Source: Chlorocebus sabaeus (taxonomy: Eukaryota > Chordata > Mammalia > Primates > Cercopithecidae). From it: DNA of 64,000 nt. The DNA is taken from assembly GCF_047675955.1 (NCBI RefSeq), contig NC_132928.1:48788889-48852888 (forward strand). The letters run 5' to 3'. The stretch's first letter is position 1. Each line of letters starts with the position of its first letter. Shown piece by piece: positions 47,501 to 54,024 of the stretch. Under the pieces are notes generated by a model, which saw only the letters and a list, made by a program, of their open reading frames with translations, made no database searches and had not been told where the DNA came from. The position numbers and the translations under genes are program-made.

Positions 47501-47795
47501 TTTCAGGGGACTGGCAAAATTGTGACTGCATGCGAAGTGCAGGCCAAGAACAGAACAGCATTAGAGTATCAGGCACCTAGGCAGGTGTAAGATCATGGCC
47601 CCGTCATTTGCACGTTCTGCCCCTTTTCTGCTTCAAAGGGTGCCATAAATTCCATGTAACTGTTTCTTGGGGAACGTGGAGTCCCTGTGAGAGCTAATCC
47701 CCATGTCCTGCCTTCCAGATCGGCGCCAGTGGTGTGCCATAGCCATCCTCTTTGCAGTCCTGTTGGTTGTGCTGATCCTCTTCTTAGTGCTGTGA
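1634..47795 (+). CDS. STX6: STX6, syntaxin 6 (8 coding exons, complete)
   Basis: The coding sequence joins 1634-1668, 18554-18723, 21299-21393, 30523-30585, 33956-34081, 35719-35825, 39271-39365 and 47719-47795. This is 768 nt: 255 codons plus TGA, the length I recall for human syntaxin 6. The protein is a tail-anchored Qc-SNARE that acts in endosome-to-TGN fusion. Visible parts are an N-terminal three-helix domain (about residues 5-102), an acidic/Gln-rich linker holding the YGRL sorting motif (140-143), a SNARE helix (about 163-225) with probable zero-layer Gln197, and a C-terminal hydrophobic anchor (about 233-255) ending FLVL. Seven introns are GT-AG except intron 2, which is AT-AC. Compared with the human protein as I remember it, the one change I noticed is Ala for Thr at 137. 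No frameshift or stop was found, so the gene looks functional. Confidence 0.97.
3791..4634. mobile_element. hAT-like MITE (CAGTGCTGTCCAATAGAA type), split by an Alu
   Basis: The left end reads CAGTGCTGTCCAATAGAA and the right end CGTATTGGACAGCACAGTG, which are inverted terminal repeats. The interior is AT-rich. An Alu (4,085-4,476) is inserted inside. Relatives occur near 26.3-26.7 kb and 37.54-37.86 kb. I do not recall the family name with confidence. Confidence 0.7.
4085..4476 (-). mobile_element. Alu, - orientation, with internal duplication
   Basis: A poly-T start, Alu right and left arms in antisense, and about 8-bp flanking repeats (atactctt). It is about 100 bp longer than usual because the 'ctaatttttgtatttcc' portion is repeated two to three times around 4,247-4,360. 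Confidence 0.93.
4641..5620. repeat. Old MIR/L2-type repeat pieces
   Basis: Positions 5,185-5,430 match the ancient mammalian motif 'gccaggcattcat...agatgagaagctgagg...cccagggtcacaaagcta'. Positions 5,480-5,620 continue with a related old-repeat style. The remainder is unrecognised intron. Confidence 0.45.
5929..6227 (-). mobile_element. Alu, - orientation
   Basis: A full-length antisense Alu flanked by the direct repeat 'ttttatgac' on both sides. An (AT)n run at 5,838-5,875 lies just upstream. Confidence 0.93.
6908..7199 (-). mobile_element. Alu, - orientation
   Basis: An antisense Alu with a short deletion in the left/right linker. Open frames on both strands here (6,977-7,326) are translated Alu. 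Confidence 0.92.
8056..8333 (+). mobile_element. Alu, + orientation
   Basis: A dimeric Alu ending in 'ccgtctctg' without a long A tail, which indicates tail decay. Confidence 0.92.
9581..9635. repeat. (CTGC)n/(TTCC)n simple repeat
   Basis: A tetranucleotide run of CTGC followed by TTCC/ATCC units. It lies where the A tail of the adjacent antisense Alu would be expected. Confidence 0.85.
9636..9919 (-). mobile_element. Alu, - orientation
   Basis: An antisense Alu whose tail side has become the pyrimidine tetranucleotide repeat. Frames across it are translated Alu. Confidence 0.92.
9960..10405 (+). mobile_element. MLT1-type MaLR LTR (old, degraded)
   Basis: It shows the order of motifs I associate with MLT1 LTRs: 'tcatcttgggacacaag', 'cccagctgaggtcccaga'-like text, then 'ggttgttttacaccactacattttgggg' at the 3' end. 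It is an LTR remnant without internal sequence. Confidence 0.6.
10456..10704 (+). mobile_element. Alu (old, AluJ-like), + orientation
   Basis: An Alu lacking the first bases of the left arm and with many substitutions. The tail is lost. Confidence 0.85.
11076..11389 (+). mobile_element. Alu (AluS-like), + orientation
   Basis: A full-length Alu starting GGCTGGGCGCGG, with a (TAAA)n-type tail. 'aagaat' repeats flank both ends. Confidence 0.93.
13190..13340 (+). pseudogene. hAT/ZBED-type transposase-like fragment
   Basis: One + frame reads [20 protein letters not shown] and continues into [15 protein letters not shown] then VKKGKK. The CTDG...KT.G...KIKAV...CH..HH spacing resembles the catalytic-domain segment of hAT-derived proteins (ZBED5, SCAND3 or Charlie transposases). 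The surrounding 11.4-13.2 kb may be part of the same decayed element, but I could not align it. It is broken on both sides and not expressible. Confidence 0.45.
13372..13669 (+). mobile_element. Alu, + orientation
   Basis: A full-length Alu with a (CAAA)n tail, flanked by the direct repeat 'aatattctt'. Confidence 0.93.
13740..14950 (-). mobile_element. L1 (L1M-type) 3' fragment, antisense, split by Alu
   Basis: Antisense L1 3' text is recognisable: 'tttatccactcactagttgaaggacatgtggg', 'ccaaatggctgtacta', 'ttatcagatatgtaa'-type motifs. The same series recurs at 43.0-45.1 kb. Divergence is high. An Alu (14,539-14,839) interrupts it. Confidence 0.75.
14539..14839 (-). mobile_element. Alu, - orientation, inside the L1
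   Basis: A poly-T start and full-length antisense Alu. The L1 text resumes directly after it. Confidence 0.93.
15498..15716. mobile_element. Tigger-type MITE (near-palindromic)
   Basis: It begins 'acaggttgagcatctcaaa' and ends 'aacggaatctcaacctat', an imperfect inverted repeat, with 'ccaaaatccaaaac' modules inside. This is the style of nonautonomous pogo/Tigger elements. The subfamily is not recalled. Confidence 0.65.
16580..16912. mobile_element. Tigger-type DNA transposon (short, with TIRs)
   Basis: The left end 'cagtcagccctccatctctg' and right end 'ggataccaaaggatgact', with 'gtcctggaaccaatcccccc', match the nonautonomous Tigger2/MER8-like layout. It is about 330 bp and nearly complete. 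Confidence 0.7.
17654..17955 (+). mobile_element. Alu (AluS-like), + orientation
   Basis: A full-length Alu with an A-rich tail containing C interruptions. Confidence 0.94.
18554..18723 (+). CDS. STX6: STX6 coding exon 2 (residues 12-68)
   Basis: The acceptor is TTGATTACAG and the exon opens A GAG GTA CAG (Gly12-Glu-Val-Gln). It encodes most of the N-terminal helical domain, including the [15 protein letters not shown] loop. It ends ACC ATC A and is followed directly by ATATCCTTTT, a U12-type donor, so there is no GT at this boundary. The open frame continuing past 18,723 is intron read-through. Confidence 0.96.
18950..19965 (+). repeat. MIR split by an LTR-like insertion
   Basis: Positions 18,950-19,040 are the MIR head ('ggcagcatggtgtaatg...caagtcctggctccacca'). 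Positions 19,790-19,965 are the MIR tail ('cccttcacttaaccccctg...cctcttta'). The two halves would have been continuous before an insertion of about 740 bp. Confidence 0.7.
19060..19790 (-). mobile_element. LTR-like repeat inserted in MIR
   Basis: It carries 'aggtataaataggag', 'ggaagcttcctgaactctg' and 'tcacatggttggtttctctgggg', phrases of a known dispersed LTR I cannot name. It has no open gene. Its boundaries come from the interrupted MIR. The orientation is uncertain. Confidence 0.4.
20590..20880 (+). repeat. Old L2/MIR-type mammalian repeat
   Basis: It contains 'aatgtttattgagtatactatgtgccaggcatt' (split here as motif text) followed by 'ccctcacagaac', 'gggggacag' and 'ctgaagaaggcct' features of an ancient mammalian repeat. 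Confidence 0.45.
21299..21393 (+). CDS. STX6: STX6 coding exon 3 (residues 69-100)
   Basis: It starts GC ATA GTT after the AC acceptor, completes Ser69 and encodes the end of the N-terminal helical domain through STRQVVR. The donor is GTAAGG at 21,394, phase 0. Confidence 0.95.
21535..21792 (+). mobile_element. Alu, + orientation (partly deleted right arm)
   Basis: An Alu with a shortened right arm. It ends in an A run and is paired with an antisense Alu 38 bp downstream. Confidence 0.9.
21831..22111 (-). mobile_element. Alu (old), - orientation
   Basis: An antisense Alu starting 'ttttttgacacgaggtctcac'-like text and ending at 'ccaccatgcccggcc'. Confidence 0.91.
23387..23754 (+). mobile_element. 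Solo MaLR LTR (MST/THE1-type)
   Basis: It starts TGATATGGTTTAGC and contains 'ggaggtaattgaatcaagg', 'tctcatgaggtctgatgg' and 'gagtcaattaaacctcttt' (the poly(A)-signal region). It is flanked by the 5-bp repeat gaggt/agagg, so it is a solo LTR. It has no internal retroviral genes. Confidence 0.88.
25356..25663 (+). mobile_element. Alu (AluS-like), + orientation
   Basis: A full-length Alu with a 27-nt poly(A) tail and the target-site repeat 'gaaagcca' on both sides. Confidence 0.95.
26270..26700. mobile_element. hAT-like MITE, second copy (degraded)
   Basis: It shares with the 3.8-kb element the series 'atttaacctgatatatc', 'attttacactcaagcacatct', 'ttaattaaaataaaattcagtt' and 'ggtgctcactagctag'. 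Ends are not well preserved. Confidence 0.6.
27100..27401 (+). mobile_element. Alu, + orientation
   Basis: A full-length, fairly old Alu with an A-rich tail containing GATA interruptions. Confidence 0.92.
28277..28404 (-). mobile_element. Alu monomer (FLAM/half Alu), - orientation
   Basis: Only about 128 bp of Alu text in antisense ('tagagatggggttttgctatg' to 'gtgcccagctg'). Either a 5'-truncated Alu or a free left monomer. Confidence 0.8.
28687..28981 (+). mobile_element. Alu (AluY-like), + orientation
   Basis: 'gatcacgaggtcaggagatcg' and 'ccatcctggctaac' mark the AluY group. A poly(A) tail is present. Confidence 0.94.
28996..29425 (-). mobile_element. L1 3'-end fragment, antisense
   Basis: 'ggtacatgtgatattttgatac', 'actatagtcaccctactg' and 'atgagtgacaacatgcagt' are antisense L1 (L1M/L1PB-type) 3' UTR text. 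It is truncated. Confidence 0.78.
30523..30585 (+). CDS. STX6: STX6 coding exon 4 (residues 101-121)
   Basis: The acceptor is TTTCTCATTAG and the donor GTAAGA. It encodes [20 protein letters not shown] and Gln121, part of the linker between the N-terminal domain and the SNARE helix. It is 63 nt long and phase 0 at both ends, so skipping it would keep the reading frame. Confidence 0.96.
31008..31038. repeat. (TTTG)n simple repeat
   Basis: About seven TTTG units in tandem. Confidence 0.95.
31976..32176. repeat. AT-rich self-complementary tract
   Basis: Two hundred bases almost entirely of A and T, built from TATATAAAT/ATTTATATA units in both orientations. The tract could fold back on itself many ways. 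Confidence 0.9.
33956..34081 (+). CDS. STX6: STX6 coding exon 5 (residues 122-163)
   Basis: The acceptor is GCTCACACAG and the donor GTACCC. It encodes the linker with the YGRL TGN-sorting motif (residues 140-143) and the Gln-rich end EEQQAQQQ. Codon 137 is GCA (Ala), where human, as I recall, has Thr. It is 126 nt long and phase 0 at both ends. Confidence 0.96.
34279..34438 (+). mobile_element. Alu right-arm monomer (FRAM-like), + orientation
   Basis: About 160 bp from 'ggtggctcgcacctttagtc' to the A-rich end, lacking the left arm. Confidence 0.8.
34543..34852 (-). mobile_element. Alu, - orientation
   Basis: A full-length antisense Alu with an 18-nt poly-T start. Confidence 0.94.
35719..35825 (+). 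CDS. STX6: STX6 coding exon 6 (residues 164-198 plus 2 nt)
   Basis: The acceptor is CTGGCACCAG and the donor GTGAGT. It encodes the first half of the SNARE helix, [16 protein letters not shown] onward to GGELEEQA. Gln197 falls at the expected ionic zero layer, as for Q-SNAREs (inferred from heptad spacing). Confidence 0.96.
36550..37110 (+). repeat. Old L2-type mammalian repeat
   Basis: 'gacaagacagcccatctctgc', 'gtgatggggacagtgcatg' and a later purine-rich 'gagaccaggcaggaagctgg' are in the order of an ancient mammalian repeat related to those at 5.5, 8.6 and 20.6 kb. Confidence 0.4.
37336..37496 (+). mobile_element. Alu monomer (FRAM-like), + orientation
   Basis: About 160 bp of Alu right-arm text ending 'ctgtctctaaaaag'. 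Strongly diverged. Confidence 0.75.
37540..37856. mobile_element. hAT-like MITE, third copy (inverted)
   Basis: It runs opposite to the 3.8-kb copy: 'agccacatgtggctag' comes first, and 'tgtggctactagaaaatgtaaaatg' with 'tggatggtactgag' last. The two ends are recognisable inverted termini. Confidence 0.65.
38476..38510. repeat. (CA)n microsatellite
   Basis: About 15 CA units with one TC interruption, likely length-polymorphic. Confidence 0.95.
39271..39365 (+). CDS. STX6: STX6 coding exon 7 (residues 199-230)
   Basis: The acceptor is TTCTCTCTAG and the donor GTATGT. It encodes the C-terminal half of the SNARE helix, [17 protein letters not shown] through [10 protein letters not shown], and ends with the first base of Asp231. 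Confidence 0.96.
39487..39783 (-). mobile_element. Alu, - orientation
   Basis: A full-length antisense Alu flanked by the direct repeat 'gatccctttct'. Confidence 0.95.
39955..40258 (-). mobile_element. Alu (AluY-like), - orientation, perfect TSD
   Basis: Flanked by an identical 15-bp repeat, 'cagtagagtaacttt', at 39,940-39,954 and 40,259-40,273. This indicates a relatively recent insertion. Confidence 0.96.
40602..40904 (-). mobile_element. Young Alu, Old World monkey type (AluYRa-like)
   Basis: A near-consensus antisense Alu with 'ggccggatctcagctcac', 'gggtttacgccattctcc', 'cggctagttttttgt' and 'caggcttgagccacc'. These are the variants I associate with cercopithecid-specific AluY lineages, as opposed to human AluY. 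This is the main clue to the species group. Confidence 0.9.
41580..41602. repeat. Poly(A) run
   Basis: About 23 consecutive A. No retrocopy is recognised immediately upstream. Confidence 0.9.
43634..43800 (+). mobile_element. 5'-truncated Alu, + orientation, inside L1
   Basis: It starts mid-element at 'caaattagccaggcgtgg' and ends in an A/G tail. The L1 text resumes as 'gtgcaggtttttatatgg', and 'tatgtgca' lies on the left side. Confidence 0.92.
44151..44453 (-). mobile_element. Alu, - orientation, inside L1
   Basis: A full-length antisense Alu with a long T run. The 'ttcatggtttttctttc' L1 text on the left continues on the right as 'catctcttttttgatgagatg'. Confidence 0.93.
45121..46140 (-). 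repeat. Probable L1-related continuation
   Basis: Phrases such as 'tccatgtgttcttgcatg', 'ctgataattccagcgttcc' and 'tgataccgggtaaaaggaac'-like text are dispersed repeat text seen in old L1 elements. I cannot place them in a named subfamily. Confidence 0.45.
47719..47795 (+). CDS. STX6: STX6 coding exon 8 (residues 231-255, membrane anchor)
   Basis: The acceptor is CTGCCTTCCAG. It encodes [16 protein letters not shown] through ILFLVL and a TGA at 47,793-47,795. A basic pair followed by about 20 hydrophobic residues is the single tail anchor. No lumenal domain follows. Confidence 0.97.
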
Positions 47796-49367
47796 CGGCG
47801 GGGCCTCTGGGTGCGAGTTCCTCCTGCATATGAACCAAGGGGAGGAGGAGAAGCTGAGCACGTGTGACATTGCCGTCTACTCACATTCCTATCCTGGAAA
47901 CATACTGCTGCACTGACTTGTCTCCGTGTGACCCCACAATTGACACGGCTTCTCCGTCCCAGCGCTGGAAGGGCCAGTGGGAAGAGGAAATAGATGTCTG
48001 CACTCCTGGCTGCAGCTGGACAACAGAAGCCCCATGCCACCTGTCCAGTTCTGAGGAGAACTAGCTGCTGCCTTGCTTTCTGGGACCTCGTTTGCTGAGG
48101 AGGGACTCACAGACTTCACTGGTGTTTTGCTGTTGCTCATTCCATGCGTCTTTGGCAGCTCTTTTCTTCTGCTCAGACCCTTCCCCGTGCTCAGACAGTG
48201 CGCCGCTGCCCCATCAAAAGAAACCTGTCAGGAATGCAAGCTTCTGGGTATGTAGCGTTTCCCATCGCTGTAGCATTTCTTAGCCCCTGAGAGCTGACGA
48301 TTATTGAGGACAGAAGGCTCAGAAACAGTTTGTGACAGAAAATGCAGTGTTTCATTTTTCAGGGATAAATGCTAAGATAAAATTGCTTTTCCAGGTCATT
48401 TTATTTTGTGGTAAGAATAACTAATGAAGAATAATGAAACACCCTGGGGCTTGGGGATGCTAACAACTTGTGGCTTTAACTGACAGGAGCAATTAAAAAG
48501 AGCAAGAGGGCTCTGCATTGGCATAGCTTAGGCAAGGGTTGATGATGTCGCCAGAGGTCAGCTCCTGATCCTTGCTGACTTGATGTTGCTGTACCAGGGC
48601 TTCCTCCCGAGAGGTGCAGCTTGCGTTTTGAGGGTAATTCCTACATATGTTGTTGCTAAACAGCTCAGTAACACACTTGAATAGATTTGGATACCAGATT
48701 GTCCTCATTACAGTTCTTTTACTCCTAGGGCACTCTACATTGGGGGTGGGGGTTGGGAGTGGTTAGTACAGTTATTACATTTATTCAGAAACATAATGAC
48801 ATAAAAGATTAGCTCTGGGCCAGACTTCTCTTACCCTGTGGGTAATGGCAAGGATGTGTAGGTGAGCTTGGTTCTTTTTTTTCCCCTAAGATGACAACTT
48901 GATTTTATCATCTGCAGTCAAATAACTGAGCCAATCCAAATTTAAATGATAGATGCTTTAATTGAGTTGAAGTAGCTGAAACTGCTGAGACACTAAACTT
49001 TAAGCTTCTGATGACTTTTTAAATGCCTCAAATGTGCACATGTATATAGGATATTTTTATAACTTCCCTGATGAATTATCTGATATTAAAGTAGTATTTG
49101 GACCCAGAGCCAGAACTCGGTGGTGGAGGCTGCTGGTCTCTCCTCACCACCTTCTTTTGCACTTGGAAAGAACAGCAACATCTGGATAGAGTTCTAGCTT
49201 TGACTTCTCATTTCCTCATGTTTTTGGGTGCATTCCTCAGCATACTTTTTTTTTTAACCTTTTTGTTTGTATTTCGTGTGGTTTTGTTTGGGGGTTTTGG
49301 TTTTTTCACCCTTTTTTGTGATTTGCAATGATGTGCTTGCCCAGCTAACTTTTGAATTGCACTTTTT

Positions 49368-49373
49368 AATAAA
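49368..49373 (+). terminator. STX6: Proximal STX6 poly(A) signal AATAAA
   Basis: A canonical hexamer is followed about 35-45 nt later by a T/G-containing stretch. Cleavage is expected near 49,385-49,400. Confidence 0.7.
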
Positions 49374-51293
49374 TATTCGTAACAATTTTTGAAGAAGGAT
49401 ATTTTATCTCATTTGAGATCATGGTAGGTTAAGAAAATATGCCTGTTGATGAAAGCTTAAAAGCAAATTTGTGAAACTAAAAGGGTGATTGACATCCATG
49501 TTTACACTCCACTCTAATGTTTGATATATAAATAAGTTATTTTCAAATTAGGGAAAAAAAGTGAGTATTACAAAGGGCTTCAGATGTGTAGAGTACTCAG
49601 TTATTTATGTTTTACAAAGTTTGAATCGTCTATAAACTAAGAAAGGGGATGATCCTTAGATTTGCATTAAAATACAGAAATCTTTTAAAGTGAATGTGGA
49701 CCTTGTCTAAGTACTGTAATCCACACAACACATTATAAGAAGCAAACCAGCATCTTAAAGAATTATAAAATTACCTTATTTAAAAGCCATGCTATTGTTC
49801 TGCTATTACCAGATTTATTGTGCCACACAAAAGGATCATGTGTGTCAGCAGGGGCCGTTTGGAACAAACCTAGTCATTAATGAGTAAGATACTCCTGTTA
49901 GTTCAGGGACCAAGTTTTATGACCCAGAGGCTTAATGATGTTTGGATATATTTCAAATCGACGTGCTTACATCACTGATTTAAGGTATTTTCTAAATAGT
50001 GGCCATTGTAGACCTGACTCAGGCTGAAGCTAAATAGATAACAATTTAGAAAGTTAACTGAAAATACAGGGCATTCTCCCCGTAAGGCCACCATGCCCTT
50101 CTGCCCCTGGCTGACTTGATCCTGGGTCTGATCCTGTTGCACCCTGACTGGGCAGTCCCTACAGAACCAGTGTTAATTTGAAGGGCCTCCACTCAGGCTC
50201 CAAATGTGGCAGCCAAAGAGAACAAGCCGGGGAACCTACATTTATTTTTAAGGACAAATATTTCCTCCTCAGTGATGCTAATGTTCAGGGCTTTAGAGGG
50301 AACCCAGGTGATCTCTTCACCCTGTGTCCTAGAATGGGAGAGTAAGTAGACAGCGGTGATAACCCCACGCTACTTATAAGCGCATCCTTAGAGCACTTGG
50401 GGCTTTCTTTCCCCTTTCGCCTTCTGTACCTAGTACCATATTCCAGTTTTAAAGAACTGGCAGAATGTGATGGATAACAGAGAAAGAGCTCAATTTATGT
50501 TTATTGGAAGAACATTTTACTTAAATGATTTGAGGGGTGGGAGGGAACGAACTTTTGAGTTTGCCAGAGTGAAAATCCATCTGAAAAACTAAACTACCTT
50601 TAGTTTTTAGTCCTAATTTTTGGTGGTGTCTCTGCGGACGGTGAAGAATCACAATGCTCTGTGTGCCCTGGACTGTGTGGCAAATGCAGGTTGCAGCGTG
50701 TGTGTTACATGAGGATCTTCCACAATTTCAGAATGCACGCCAGAGCTGTAGGGGAAACTTGGTAACTTGCCCATTATTCTCTGCTTTTAGCCAGAGTTAA
50801 ACAGACTGATGGGTCTGGTAGCCAACAACTTGGCAACTTCCACTCCTTCTCACCTCGTGAGATTAAGGGCTGTGAAAAGAAATCTAGTCTAACTCCAACA
50901 GAAATCTGTCTCTGTTAAGTGTTTTACCTTCTGTAAGTAGAGATGGTAGAGCCAAGATTTTTCTTTTGGTAATTTCCCTGTCTATAAAATGAGACCAGAG
51001 GGATATCTGTTCCCTGTTACCTTTTTGGAGAATTCATAACATTTGAAGATCAAAAAATTGAATGATAAATATGAATGGCTTTTCAATTCTGTGGGCTTTG
51101 TACCGTTTGGCTTTACCTTGTACTGCAAGATGAATTTGTAAACAAAACAAAATTGGACTGTCTGGAAAGCTAAAGTTCTAAAATATGGAATGTACTGCCT
51201 CTAATTTTTCTTTGTCTTCCTCTCATTGGCATTTTTTCTCTCCCAGGTTTCTTAAGAATAATGTTTTTGAAAGGAGGCTTTTTGCCCATCAAG

Positions 51294-51309
51294 AATAAAA
51301 AGAAATAAA
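51294..51309 (+). terminator. STX6: Distal STX6 poly(A) signals (two AATAAA)
   Basis: Two canonical hexamers lie 10 nt apart at the end of the repeat-free block and upstream of the CDCA8 retrocopy. They are the likely end of the long 3' UTR isoform. Confidence 0.6.
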
Positions 51310-51329
51310 ACCAAAGGGTTACCGGACTG

Positions 51330-51500
51330 AAGCCCCCACAGTCACTGTGCGTCATCCCTGAGCAAAGTCCGCCTCTGAGGACAGTGCCCCTGCCCCAGTG
51401 ACAGGCCTTGCTCCTCCCAGGGCCTTTGCTTCTGGTTAAGGGGACATTTCATTACTGGCTGGCCTGAATAGGGGGTGGTCTTTCTTTCTTTCTCTCCTTT
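51330..51500. other. Spacer between STX6 and CDCA8 retrocopy
   Basis: About 170 bp, GC-richer than its surroundings, ending in (TTTC)n next to the retrocopy poly(T). Nothing is recognised. Confidence 0.6.
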
Positions 51501-53281
51501 TTTTTTTTTTTTTTTTTGATTAAAAAAATAAAACCAAACCAGAATTTATTGAAAGCAGGTAACTTCCGGTAGCTCCGATTAGGGTAACTCAGCTTAGAGA
51601 TACTGTTACTCAGGACAACAGTATGTACAAAAGTCTCCGGAAGAGGAAAACAAAACAACCTGAAAACAATTCAACTTGAAAAGGATTGAATCACTAGAAT
51701 GATCATATTGCAGAATAACACAAAATGCAACGAAGAGCCACCCAAGCCTGAGGGTAAGAACTCTACTTCCCAGATTCTTGGATCACAGCCCATGACTTTT
51801 TGGGGCACAGAGGCTGGCTTCAGCATGAGGATCTCACCACTAACTGCATGTAACACATCCATGCGTTGGGCAGACGCTAAACACACAGAACGAGGCCACC
51901 AGACAGGGTACACATGAACCCATGAGAGCGGTGCTCTCTGCAGAGTCTGTAGACCTGGCAGGGGACCATGGATAGCTTAGAGGTACTTACTCTGCAGCTG
52001 GTCACATAAGACCCTAGACTGGTCTAAGCCCTACAGTTCCCTTTTCCAAATGCCCACTAACCAGTGAGAGAGAGGAGCAAGACTTGGAAGCTGCTTCCAA
52101 ACCAATTTTTGGTCTACAGTAAACAAGGATAAACATAAAACACCATTCCACAGGCCAGCTTCAAAGGAACTAGTGGGCAAAGAAGGTGAGAGATCCCAAA
52201 GCCCCATTTAGTAACCCCCACTGAAGGAGGGGGATGGGTGTGAGTGGTGAGATATCCTGTTCTGCTGCTGTGGGCACCCCTGTGACCTGTCCTGCTGTAC
52301 CATCCGGGCCTTGATTGGTACGTTTCCCCCTACTTCCTAGATGTGCACTCTCATGGCCCAGAGCTCTCACCTTTCTGAGCCTGATCCTCCTGGACTCCTG
52401 CATACACAGAGTAGAAATGCCAGATCCTGAGGGTTCTCTGAGGAGGGTGAGGTGGCAGTGTTTTTGAGAACATGGGGTCCTTCCATGCCATGTCAGTTGC
52501 AGGTGGGGCAGGCCAAAGGGGATGCTGAGTTACAGGAGGCAGAGAGCAGTCAGTCAAAGAGCAGGGAGGAGAATACAGCTGGGAAAATGACGAGAAGTTT
52601 CCATTGCATGGACTCAGCAGCGGATTTCTGGGGTCACCTCGGTTATGAGGCATAAACAGCAAAGCTTTAAAACTGATGTGAGAACAGTGTGTCTCCCCTT
52701 TTTCAAATTCCCCAGAGGAACCTACTCCCTGCTGTAGAACTTCACATCAAAGAAACAATGCACCTGATGGGAAGAAGTCTTTTCAGGACCCCAGAAGTGC
52801 CCATTGGTGGCCCATCAGAACAAGTCTGGCTGCTTCTCGTTTTTGGGTCTGCAGATTTGGGCAAGATGGCTAGAGGGCTGGAGGTTTCCCAAGGCCTCTA
52901 GATGCCGTTGTGCAAAATCAATCCTCCACACATCACTGGCCAGTAGTAGTATGCTCGTTCCACCACCCACTGACAGTGAGGAAGATCTTTTTGCTGTCAG
53001 AGAGGGCTGCCATTCACTAACATGCTGTAAGTCCGCTCCCTGGCTGCTGGAGTGCACAGGCGAGGGGGTCTTGAAGACCCTCGTGTCAAACTTGAGTGTC
53101 AGGCCTGCAGTTGGTTTCACCATAGATAACCCTTGTTGCCCTGCAGCTGGGGTAACTGTTATTGTGTGTCTTGACCTTTTGCTCTTCCTCTTCCTTGTCT
53201 GAACTGAGTTCCCTTCTTGGGTAAAGGACGACCTTTATGTTTATTTTCTTCTTCCACTATCCTGTCGCTCACTTGCACAGG
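51500..53281 (-). pseudogene. CDCA8: CDCA8 (borealin) processed pseudogene, 3' segment
   Basis: On the - strand, 53,281 to 52,820 reads as the C-terminal half of borealin, the chromosomal passenger complex subunit. Recognisable pieces are IVEEE-like acidic text, TVTPA, SMVKPTAGLT, FDTRVFKTP, VGGGTS, LLASDV, EALGN and HLAQIC. There is no intron. About 1.25 kb of 3' UTR text follows, then AATAAA (- strand, near 51,544-51,550) and a poly(A) tract (about 51,499-51,519), the marks of a retrocopy. Damage includes frameshifts, a deletion of about 9 bp near the end and loss of the stop codon (TGA to CGA). It is not translatable as borealin. Confidence 0.9.
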
Positions 53282-53282
53282 A

Positions 53283-53516
53283 GTCCCATCTTATCTGTGG
53301 TTTCACTTTCTGAGGTTTCAGTTATCAGAATGGGTTGCACCAGAAAGCACGAGCCTATACGAAGACTTCAGCAAGGGAGTCCCTATATATATAAGGGAAG
53401 AAACAGTTTATCATCTAGTCAGTACAATCTGTGATTTCAAGCATCCACTGTGGGTCTTGGATTGTATCCCTGCAAAAAGGCACTAGGGCAGGGGGCACTT
53501 CTGTATACTTCAAAAT
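53283..53516. mobile_element. Tigger/MER2-type MITE between the CDCA8 halves
   Basis: The left end 'tcttatctgtggtttcacttt' with 'gaggtttcagttatc', and the right end 'caagcatccactgtgggtct', are the two terminal regions of a nonautonomous Tigger-type element. It is about 230 bp. Confidence 0.65.
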
Positions 53517-53639
53517 ATGTACACGATGAAAACATACAGTGTTATCTGTCAATCTGAAAACAAAATCGCCATGACTTCTGGGCACTGTAGTCCTACCTGT
53601 GGACTGGCTGCCTGACTGTGGAGTGTCCTCGTATTGGAC

Positions 53640-54024
53640 ATTAAGGGACTGTCCTAAGATGGCGACTTCTCATTTGGCAGCCTGTGGCAGCTGAGTTTGA
53701 ATTTGGTGGTGGCCATCGCGTGTTAGGGTAGCCATAGAGCTGCTCCCTCTCAGCCACAGCAGCAAGCACAGTTTCACTTGACCCATTTTACACCTGTTGT
53801 CTCCACCCAAGCACCACGGCTCCAGCTAGGAAGGGCGGCCGTCGGGTGGCCAAGACCAACTCGTTACAGAGCCAGAAGCTGACCTACTGTCTTAAGGATT
53901 TCAACCGTGAAGTGCAAATACTATGGAAGCCAATTCAGTCAGGCAGAACCTCTCCCAGAAGATTGATAAGCTGCATGACCAGGCCACTCAGCGGCTTCCT
54001 GAGGCACAGTGTGACATGAACTGG
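53640..54024 (+). pseudogene. CDCA8: CDCA8 pseudogene, inverted 5' segment
   Basis: On the + strand, from 53,816 (ATG changed to ACG) the text reads RKGGRRVAKTNSLQSQKL, then LKDFNREVQI, and after a 2-bp deletion near 53,943 NLSQKIDKLHDQ, RLPEA and DMNW. It aligns with the first 60-odd residues of borealin (RVAKTNSL, FLKDFDREVEI, NLLKEVDNLY, REMNW). Upstream text from about 53,640 is probably 5' UTR. It is intronless, broken and opposite in orientation to the 3' segment. Confidence 0.88.

Larger units (their letters stand above)
39366..47718 (+). other. STX6: STX6 intron 7 (8.4 kb)
   Basis: A GT-AG intron. Three antisense Alus lie in 39.5-40.9 kb and a long antisense L1 with two nested Alus in 43.0-45.1 kb. 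Positions 40,905-42,990 and 46,150-47,718 show no gene and little recognisable beyond poly(A) at 41,580 and a MIR-like piece near 46,900-46,980. Confidence 0.8.
47796..51330 (+). other. STX6: STX6 3' UTR, short and extended forms
   Basis: From the stop codon there are about 3.5 kb with no Alu, L1 or LTR that I can recognise, in contrast with the crowded introns. Such a repeat-free block fits an exonic, constrained 3' UTR. AATAAA at 49,368-49,373 would give a UTR of about 1.6 kb. AATAAA at 51,294-51,299 and 51,304-51,309 would give about 3.5 kb. The longer form is inferred, and the end point is approximate. Confidence 0.75.
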
